NCBI RefSeq assembly: GCF_024497955.1 | Contig: NZ_JANHKP010000005.1 | Location: 62,001-126,000, forward strand | Length of the DNA stretch: 64,000 nt | From: Streptomyces sp. C10-9-1 | GTDB lineage: Bacteria; Actinomycetota; Actinomycetes; Streptomycetales; Streptomycetaceae | Direction: 5' to 3' | Shown: positions 58,652-64,000 of the stretch, in pieces | Numbering within the stretch: position 1 is the stretch's first letter | Layout of the letters: each line of letters starts with the position of its first letter | Translations under genes and position numbers: made by a program | The notes under the pieces: generated by a model | Database searches by the model: none | The model's input: the letters and a program-made list of their open reading frames with translations, nothing else | What the model was told of the DNA's origin: nothing

Positions 58652-58989
58652 CGGCCCGCCTCGCCTTCGGCGGGCCGCGCGGCGGGAGCGGCCCCGGGAG
58701 TGGGCCCACCGGTGAGTCCGGCCTCGGCCCGGGCGTTCTCCCAGGGGTCGCCGAACTCCTCCTGGAGCAGGCCGAGGTTCTCGAAGAGGGCCAGCGTCTG
58801 CCGTGCGGACTCCTCGTCGAGCCGCTGCAGGGCGAACCCCACGTGGACGATGGCGTACTCGCCGACCCTCAGGTCGGGCAGGTACTCCAGGCAGACCTCC
58901 TTCACGACGCCGCCGAAGTCGACGGTCGCCATGCGGGTGCCGTCCCGTTCCTCGATGCCCAGCACTCTGCCGGGTACCGCCAGGCACAT
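58648..58989 (-). CDS. hypC: [NiFe]-hydrogenase chaperone HypC
   Basis: 113 residues. Begins MCLAVPGRV with the essential Cys2, and has [20 protein letters not shown] and [14 protein letters not shown], all diagnostic of HypC/HybG. The C-terminal Ala/Gly/Pro tail of about 25 residues is longer than in typical HypC (about 80-90 residues). GAGGAGAGG precedes the ATG. Overlaps hypD. Confidence 0.97.
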   Translation of the reverse strand: MCLAVPGRVLGIEERDGTRMATVDFGGVVKEVCLEYLPDLRVGEYAIVHVGFALQRLDEESARQTLALFENLGLLQEEFGDPWENARAEAGLTGGPTPGAAPAARPAEGEAGR

Positions 58990-59025
58990 GTGCCTCTCCT
59001 CGCTCTCGCCTTGCGTGGGATGCCG

Positions 59026-61422
59026 TCAGCCGCCGCCGGTGGGCCCGAGGGCGGCCACGGCGAGCTGGCCGAGGGCCAGTCCGCCGTCGTTCGGGGGGAC
59101 GCGCCGGTGGCGCAGGACGGTGAAGCCGTCCTGTTCCAGGCGGTGTGCGCAGGCAGAGCTGAGCACCGCGTTGGCGAACACCCCTCCGCTCAGGACGACG
59201 GTCCGGAGCCGGTACCGCTCGCGGGCCGCGCGGCAGGTGTCGCGCACCAGCTCGGCGACGGCCGCGTGGAAGCGCGCGGCGATCAGGCGGGGCGGGGCCG
59301 CGGCGCGCAGGTCGCGGACCACGCCCGCCAGGACGGGGCCCGGGTCCGCGGTGAGCGCGTCCCCCTCGCGGCGGGCGGGGCGCAGGGCGAAGGCGTAGGG
59401 GTCCGCGTCCGCCGCCGGCCCGGGCAGGCCCCCGTCGCACGCCGCGGCCTCCAGCTCGATCGCCGCCTGGGCCTCGTACCCCGCGCTCTGGCAGACGCCC
59501 GCAAGCGCGGACACCGCGTCGAAGAGCCGGCCCATGCTGGAGGTGGGGACGCAGGCCACGCCGCGCTCCAGCTGGCGTGCCAGCAGCTTCAGTTCTCCGG
59601 GCGGGCAGGCGGCCACCGGGGGCAGGTCCGCGTCCCACGGGATACCGGCGGCCCGCAGGTGTGCCAGTGCCATCCGGTAGGGGCGCCGCACCGCCGTGTC
59701 CCCGCCGGGCAGGGGCACGTAGCCGAGGTGCGCGTGGCGGGTGAAGCCGCCGTAGCCCGCGATCAGGAACTCCCCGCCCCACACGGCCCCGTCCGTGCCG
59801 TAGCCCGTGCCGTCGAAGGCGACGCCGATGACCCGGCTGCCCGGTGGGAGCCGGTGCTCGGCCATCGCGGAGGCGACGTGGGCGTGGTGGTGCTGGACCC
59901 TGGTGACGGGGCGGCCCGCCGCGTGGCGCACCGACCAGCGGGCCGAGCGGTAGGCGGGGTGGAGGTCGGCGGCCAGCGCGGTCGGACGGACGCCGGTGAG
60001 GTCCTCCAGAGTCGCCTCGGCCCTCTCGAACACGCGCTGGGTGCCGAGGTCGTCCATGTCCCCGACGTGGGCGGAGAGCCAGGCCCGCTCGCCGGCCCCC
60101 AGGCAGAAGGTGTTCTTCAGGTCGCCGCCGACCGCGAGGGAGGGGGGCACGGGCGCGGGCAGCTCCACCGGGAGCGGCGCAAGGCCGCGCGAGCGCCGCA
60201 GCACCGTCTCCCGGCCGTCCACGACCCGGACGACGGAGTCGTCGCAGGGCACCTGGATGGGGCGGTCGTGGGTCAGCCAGGCGTCGGCCAGGCCGACGAG
60301 GCGGTCCAGGGCCTCGCGGTCGCCGGTGACGATGGGCTCTCCCGCGAGGTTGCCGCTCGTCATCACCAGCAGCCGCGGCCCGGGCGGGTCGCCCGGGAGG
60401 CCGAGCAGCAGGTGGTGCACGGGCGTGTAGGGCAGCATCACGCCGAGGTCGGGACTGCCCGGGGCGACGCCGCCGGCCGGCTCGGGGGCGTCGCCCCGGG
60501 CGCGCACGGCGGGGGTCCTGTGCCGGCGCAGCAGCACGATCGGACGGACGGCCCCGGTGAGCACCCGGCGCTCCTCGGGACCGAGGCGGACCAGGTGCGC
60601 GACGTCCTCGGGTGTCCGGGCCATCAGGGCGAAGGGCTTGCCGCCCCGCTCCTTGCGCCGGCGCAGTTCGGCGACGGCCGCCGCGTTGGCGGCGTCGCAC
60701 GCCAGGTGGTAGCCGCCGAGGCCCTTGACGGCGAGCAGGCCCCCGGCGGCGAGCAGCCGGCGGGCCGCGGCGACGGCGGCCTCGCCGGCCGCCGCGGCCG
60801 GGGCCCCCGGCCCGGTGAGCAGCACGAGCCGGGGGCCGCAGGCGGGGCAGGCCACGGGCTGGGCGTGGAAGCGGCGGTCCCCGGGGTCGGCGTACTCGCG
60901 GGCGCAGTCGGCGCACATCGGGAAGCGGGCCATGGTGGTGTGCTGCCGGTCGTAGGGCAGACCGGTGACGATGGTGTAGCGCGGGCCGCAGTTGGTGCAG
61001 GTGATGAAGGGGTGGCGGTGGCGCCGGTCCCCCGGGTCGGCCAGCTCGGCGAGGCAGTCGGCGCAGGTGGCCGTGTCCGGGGGGACCAGGGTGCGCACGG
61101 ACGCGGTCCGCGGCGAGGGGCCGATCGCGAACCCGGCGCCGCCCGTCGGGGCGATCGCCACCTGGTCCACCCGTTCCACCAGGGCGAGCGGCGGGGCGTC
61201 GGAGACCAGGCGCTCGCAGAACCGGGCCACCGCCTCCGGGGCGCCCTCGACCTCGGCGACGACCCCGTCACCGGTGTTGGCGACGTGCCCGGTCAGCTCC
61301 AGCGACACGGCGAGGGTGTGGACGAACGGGCGGAAGCCGACGCCCTGGACGACGCCGCGCACGGTCACCCGCCGGCGCTCCGCCTCCGGGCCCGTGGCGG
61401 TGGTGGGGGACGCGGGAGTCAC
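59026..61422 (-). CDS. hypF: Carbamoyltransferase HypF
   Basis: 798 residues. Domain order: acylphosphatase ([20 protein letters not shown], about 20-40), two zinc-finger-like segments ([33 protein letters not shown]), YrdC-like domain ([28 protein letters not shown]), and the Kae1-like carbamoyl-transfer domain ([50 protein letters not shown]). It converts carbamoyl phosphate to carbamoyladenylate and carbamoylates HypE. GTG start overlaps hypB stop (GTGA). Confidence 0.97.
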   Translation of the reverse strand: MTPASPTTATGPEAERRRVTVRGVVQGVGFRPFVHTLAVSLELTGHVANTGDGVVAEVEGAPEAVARFCERLVSDAPPLALVERVDQVAIAPTGGAGFAIGPSPRTASVRTLVPPDTATCADCLAELADPGDRRHRHPFITCTNCGPRYTIVTGLPYDRQHTTMARFPMCADCAREYADPGDRRFHAQPVACPACGPRLVLLTGPGAPAAAAGEAAVAAARRLLAAGGLLAVKGLGGYHLACDAANAAAVAELRRRKERGGKPFALMARTPEDVAHLVRLGPEERRVLTGAVRPIVLLRRHRTPAVRARGDAPEPAGGVAPGSPDLGVMLPYTPVHHLLLGLPGDPPGPRLLVMTSGNLAGEPIVTGDREALDRLVGLADAWLTHDRPIQVPCDDSVVRVVDGRETVLRRSRGLAPLPVELPAPVPPSLAVGGDLKNTFCLGAGERAWLSAHVGDMDDLGTQRVFERAEATLEDLTGVRPTALAADLHPAYRSARWSVRHAAGRPVTRVQHHHAHVASAMAEHRLPPGSRVIGVAFDGTGYGTDGAVWGGEFLIAGYGGFTRHAHLGYVPLPGGDTAVRRPYRMALAHLRAAGIPWDADLPPVAACPPGELKLLARQLERGVACVPTSSMGRLFDAVSALAGVCQSAGYEAQAAIELEAAACDGGLPGPAADADPYAFALRPARREGDALTADPGPVLAGVVRDLRAAAPPRLIAARFHAAVAELVRDTCRAARERYRLRTVVLSGGVFANAVLSSACAHRLEQDGFTVLRHRRVPPNDGGLALGQLAVAALGPTGGG

Positions 61423-62258
61423 GCGTGCTGGTGGGCGTGGCCGTGGGCGCGCGGGGCCTCGTCGTCGGCGTGCCCGTGGCCGCGCCCGTCGGCGTGTTCG
61501 TGGCCGTGCCCGTCGGCGTGTTCGTGGCCGTGCCCGTGGCCGTGCCCGTCGGCTTGCCCGTGGTCGGCCCGCGTGCGGGCCATCACGGGCGTGTGGACGG
61601 GCGCGCCCCCGGCGGCCGCGAGGGCGCGCTCCAGCAGGGTGCCGATCCCGGACCCGGTGCGGGCGGAGGTCAGCCGCACCTCGACCCCGGGGTTGACCCG
61701 CTCCACATGGGCGCGGAAGGCCGCCTCGTCGAAGCCCACGGCCTCGGCGATGTCGGTCTTGGTCACCAGGACGAGGTGGGCGAGGCCGAAGGCCGTGGGG
61801 TACTTGAGGGGCTTGTCCTCCCCCTCGGTGACGGAGGCGAGGACCACGCGCAGGCTCTCCCCGAGGTCGTAGGAGGCCGGGCAGACGAGGTTGCCGACGT
61901 TCTCGACGAACAGCAGCCGCGTGTCCGCCGGAAGCCACCCCTCCAGGTGGCCGCCGAGCATGGCCGCCTCCAGGTGGCACAGGCCGTCCGTGAGGACCTG
62001 CCTGACCGGCGCGCCGGAGCGGGCGAGGCGGGTGGCGTCGTTCTCGGTGGCGAGGTCGGCCGTCAGGGCGGCGACGGGAACACCGCGCTCCCCTGCCAGT
62101 GCGAGTTCGGCCTCCAGCAGCTCCGTCTTGCCGCTGCCCGGACTGGAGAGCAGGTTGACGACGGTGGTGCCGCGCGCGGTGAGCCGGGCGCGCAGCCGCT
62201 CGGCGGTGGCGTCGTTCTTGGCCAGGACCTGTGTGCGCAGGTCGACGGATCGGCACAT
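61419..62258 (-). CDS. hypB: Nickel-incorporation GTPase HypB with C-terminal His-rich tail
   Basis: 279 residues. P-loop NLLSSPGSGKTELLEAEL (about 35-52), switch and metal site LTADLATENDATRL and GLCHLEAAMLGG (Cys-His G-domain metal ligands), VENVGNLVCPA, and LVLVTKTDIAEAVG (NKxD-like). The last about 48 residues hold 15 His in HGH/HEH repeats, a nickel-storage segment normally seen near the N-terminus of HypB. The N-terminal CxxCGC high-affinity site of E. coli HypB is absent. The ATG follows AGGAGAGC and lies 3 bases after hypA. Works with HypA to insert Ni. Confidence 0.96.
   Translation of the reverse strand: MCRSVDLRTQVLAKNDATAERLRARLTARGTTVVNLLSSPGSGKTELLEAELALAGERGVPVAALTADLATENDATRLARSGAPVRQVLTDGLCHLEAAMLGGHLEGWLPADTRLLFVENVGNLVCPASYDLGESLRVVLASVTEGEDKPLKYPTAFGLAHLVLVTKTDIAEAVGFDEAAFRAHVERVNPGVEVRLTSARTGSGIGTLLERALAAAGGAPVHTPVMARTRADHGQADGHGHGHGHEHADGHGHEHADGRGHGHADDEAPRAHGHAHQHA
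61487..61534. repeat. Tandem 24-bp units encoding the HypB His-rich tail
   Basis: Two exact copies (61487-61510 and 61511-61534) of a unit starting CGTCGGCGTGTTCGTGGCCG, coding on the minus strand for GHGHEHAD, inside a larger imperfect run of GTG/GCC-rich repeats from 61425 to 61575. Such arrays vary in length by slippage. Confidence 0.85.
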
Positions 62259-62261
62259 GGT

Positions 62262-62654
62262 TCAGCTCTCCTCGGGAACCCGGGGGCGGCCGGTGGCCGC
62301 AGGGCGGGGCGCGCCCCAGTGGACGTCGGCGATGCGCAGCTCGCGGCCGGACAGCAGGTCCTCGGCCGGTGTGCCGCAGTCGGGGCAGCAGAGGTCGGGG
62401 GGCATGCCCACGGCCCACTCGCCCCCGCAGGGAGTGCAGCGTGCCCGCCCCGGGACGGTCTCGGCGATCAGCTCGGCGCCCTCCAGCACGGTGCCGGCGC
62501 AGGCGAGGCCGAAGCAGAAGGACAGGGCGTCGGGGACCACGCCGGCGAGCTCGCCCACGTGCAGGCGCACGGATGCCACGCTCTCCGCGCCGTGGGAGCG
62601 CGCGGCCTCCTCGACCTGGTCGACGACCGCGAGCGCGAGGGACATCTCGTGCAT
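62262..62654 (-). CDS. hypA: Hydrogenase nickel metallochaperone HypA
   Basis: 130 residues. Begins MHEMSLALAVVDQV with the Ni-binding His2, and carries SVRLHVGELAGVVPDALSFC. The zinc site is built from CTPCGGEW and CCPDCGTP (two CxxC pairs). A C-terminal tail of about 20 residues exceeds the usual 113-118 residue length. AGGAG is 8 bases before the ATG. Delivers nickel with HypB. A 161-bp gap separates it from the upstream DUF6893-like gene. Confidence 0.96.
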   Translation of the reverse strand: MHEMSLALAVVDQVEEAARSHGAESVASVRLHVGELAGVVPDALSFCFGLACAGTVLEGAELIAETVPGRARCTPCGGEWAVGMPPDLCCPDCGTPAEDLLSGRELRIADVHWGAPRPAATGRPRVPEES

Positions 62655-62815
62655 CGGGGGTGCTCCTGTCCGTGGGGGCGCCCGCTCCGCCGCGCAGCGG
62701 GCGGGCGGGCGCGCCCCATTCAAGGGCGGGCGGGGCCGGGCGGTCTGCCCGGCGCACCGGCGGGGGCCGGGGAGCTACCCGTTCGGAGCAGGCGGGGCGT
62801 CGGCCGCGTTCGGCT

Positions 62816-62920
62816 TCACATGCGGCTGATGCGCAGGTAGCGCCTGATGTCGGGCAGGTTCGCGGCGACGAGCGCGGCGAGGGCGGCCGCGGCCGCCGCG
62901 GCGATGACGCTTCTGTTCAC
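62816..62920 (-). CDS. DUF6893-like 34-residue hydrogenase-cluster peptide
   Basis: 34 residues: an Ala-rich hydrophobic helix (RSVIAAAAAAALAALVAANL) followed by PDIRRYLRISRM. This ending matches the tiny proteins I recall as DUF6893, found in actinomycete [NiFe]-hydrogenase operons. GTG start with a near-perfect GAGGAGG 5-6 bases upstream. It starts 9 bases after the protease stop. Probably a one-helix membrane peptide; function unknown, perhaps a membrane anchor or small subunit of the enzyme. Confidence 0.8.
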   Translation of the reverse strand: MNRSVIAAAAAAALAALVAANLPDIRRYLRISRM

Positions 62921-62929
62921 GGTTCCTCC

Positions 62930-63451
62930 TCAGGGGGCGGCCGGGCCGGCCGCGGGCAGGGTGGTGGCGGTGTCGACGAGCTCGCGGACCGTGCGCACGG
63001 CGCGGGGCACGGCTGCGCGTACCGCCTCGCTGAGGCCGATCCCCTCGTCGAGGCAGGCGGGTTCGCAGCCCACGACGAGGATGCGGGCCGGGGGCGCCGT
63101 GCCGGTCCCGGCGCCGAGGGTGCCGAGCAGGGCGAGGACGGTGCCGGGGGTCATGCGGTGCCCGTCCAGGGGCGCGCCGCCGGGCGGGGTGTCGGCCTCG
63201 GCGTCCTCGATGACGTAGAGCGTGCCGGGGGCGCCGCCGCGCGCGGTGGCGTCGAGGAGGACGGCGGTGTCGTAGCCCTCCAGGAGCTGGTAGGCGAGGT
63301 GGACGCCGCGGACGCCGGCGTCGACGGCCTCCACGTGCGGGGGCAGGGGCCCCGCGGACAGCTGCCGCACGGCCTCGACGCCGAAGCCGTCGTCGCCGAG
63401 GAAGATGTTCCCGATGCCCGCGACCAGGGTCCGGGGGGCCGGTGCGCTCAT
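62930..63451 (-). CDS. Hydrogenase maturation endopeptidase (HyaD/HybD/HycI family)
   Basis: 173 residues. The family signature VAGIGNIFLGDDGFGVEAVR (Asp for Ni sensing), then DAGVRGVHLAYQLLEG and ILVVGCEPACLDEGIGLSEA, match the nickel-dependent protease that removes the C-terminal peptide of the large subunit after nickel insertion. The third ligand would be the His in LDGHRMTPG. ATG overlaps the stop of the upstream gene (ATGA). Confidence 0.93.
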   Translation of the reverse strand: MSAPAPRTLVAGIGNIFLGDDGFGVEAVRQLSAGPLPPHVEAVDAGVRGVHLAYQLLEGYDTAVLLDATARGGAPGTLYVIEDAEADTPPGGAPLDGHRMTPGTVLALLGTLGAGTGTAPPARILVVGCEPACLDEGIGLSEAVRAAVPRAVRTVRELVDTATTLPAAGPAAP

Positions 63452-64000
63452 GCGTCCTCCTGCTCGGGGTGGGCGACCTCGTCCGGCTGGAAGTACAGGT
63501 ACCGGCCCTGCTCGCGCCGGATGTCGGCACCGGGGTCGCCCTCCACGGTGACCGCGAGGTGGACTCCCCCGTCGACGTCGTGGACGACGGCCTCCACCAG
63601 GGCGGTGCGGCCGTGCAGGAACGCGTCCTGCGCGTCGGTGCGGCGGCGTCCGGGGCGCAGGACCACGCGGTTTCCGGCCCGCACGGGGCGGTCGCCGACG
63701 AGCACCTCGTCCGTCGCGGGGTCGACGCCCGCATCGCTGCCGGGGTCCCACCAGGGCGTGTCCGGCCGGGCGGTGCCCGGCGGGGCGAAGGGGTCCTCGG
63801 CGGCCTGCGGCGGTCCGGGAGCGGGGCCGAGGGTGCGGACGGCACCGTGCAGCCGGTCGAGGACCTCGGGCGGCAGGGAGTCGGCGAGGTCGATGACCGC
63901 GGCCGCCCGGGCGTCGGTACCGCGCGCCTCGCGCTTCTCCCGGTCGGTCAGGGCCGCGGTGCGCAGGGCGAGGATCTCGTCGATCTCGGTGGCGTCGTAG
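63448..64000 (-). CDS. Hydrogenase-operon accessory protein, partial at window edge
   Basis: Runs into the window from beyond 64000; the last 183 codons are visible, no start. The visible part opens DATEIDEILALRTAALTDRE and continues with SLPPEVLDRLHGAVRTL, DTPWWDPGSDAGVDPATDE, VLVGDRPVRAGNRVVLRPGR, DAFLHGRTALVEAVVHDVDG and GRYLYFQPDEVAHPEQ. It resembles the conserved accessory protein between the hydrogenase large subunit and the protease in actinomycete high-affinity (group 1h/5-type) uptake hydrogenase operons. I do not know its biochemical role. It overlaps the protease gene by 4 bases. Confidence 0.75.
   Translation of the reverse strand, partial: YDATEIDEILALRTAALTDREKREARGTDARAAAVIDLADSLPPEVLDRLHGAVRTLGPAPGPPQAAEDPFAPPGTARPDTPWWDPGSDAGVDPATDEVLVGDRPVRAGNRVVLRPGRRRTDAQDAFLHGRTALVEAVVHDVDGGVHLAVTVEGDPGADIRREQGRYLYFQPDEVAHPEQEDA

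Noticed and set aside
61425..61575. Repeat array considered as CRISPR or a minisatellite
   Set aside because: Units are adjacent without spacers and keep the hypB reading frame, encoding HGH/HEH; it is coding sequence.

Overview
The window is very GC-rich chromosomal DNA with strong third-position GC, GTG/TTG starts, many ATGA/GTGA gene overlaps and protein families typical of filamentous actinomycetes: a gamma-butyrolactone-receptor-type TetR, a SpoIIE/PP2C phosphatase, DUF4331, CsbD, an ArnT-like GT39 with its GT2-GtrA partner, and MMPL efflux. It is most likely from Streptomyces or a close relative. I see no rRNA, tRNA, insertion sequence, phage gene or CRISPR array.

Layout. 0-4 kb (minus): an operon of DUF4331 protein, secreted TPR protein and a NicO-type nickel/cobalt permease cut by the window edge. 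4-7.7 kb: a DUF1648/GntR pair with a clear palindromic operator, a TetR divergent from an alpha/beta hydrolase, and a small Cys-rich membrane protein. 7.9-14 kb (minus): two-component system (response regulator, kinase), then a translationally coupled GT2-GtrA/GT39 pair. 14.3-24.8 kb: a regulator-rich block with a gamma-butyrolactone-receptor homologue divergent from an NmrA-type reductase across an ARE-like box, two FAD monooxygenases, an epimerase-like protein, two more TetRs, an AhpD-like protein and a Tat lipase. 25-43 kb: small stress/membrane proteins, a sulfite-oxidase-type molybdoenzyme, a saccharopine-dehydrogenase-like enzyme with its TetR, an FUSC protein, an orphan second cytochrome oxidase subunit I, a multidomain SpoIIE phosphatase, Sua5, a STAS protein, a VOC protein and a DUF2236 oxygenase.

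43.3-48.5 kb: an apparent light/oxidative-stress cluster with a (6-4)-type Fe-S photolyase translationally coupled to an SDR-DUF2867 protein, plus an SDR and an amine-oxidase-like FAD protein. 48.8-52 kb: UBP zinc finger, then MarR and MMPL exporter around a MarR-type palindrome. 52.1-55.2 kb: RskA-like anti-sigma factor, ECF sigma factor and FAS1 (fasciclin) protein. The gene set resembles the SigK-RskA-MPT70/83 system of Mycobacterium tuberculosis. 55.3-56.3 kb: a MerR/B12-domain regulator of the LitR/CarH type.

56.4-64 kb (minus): a [NiFe]-hydrogenase maturation operon reading hydrogenase accessory gene (partial), protease, a 34-residue DUF6893-like peptide, hypA, hypB, hypF, hypC, hypD, hypE. 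The structural subunits should lie just beyond position 64000. HypB carries its His-rich nickel-storage segment at the C-terminus. The NicO permease at the opposite end of the window could supply the same metal.

Start codons were chosen from Shine-Dalgarno sites, overlaps and family N-termini. Functional names are from recognition of motifs and family appearance; no database search was run.
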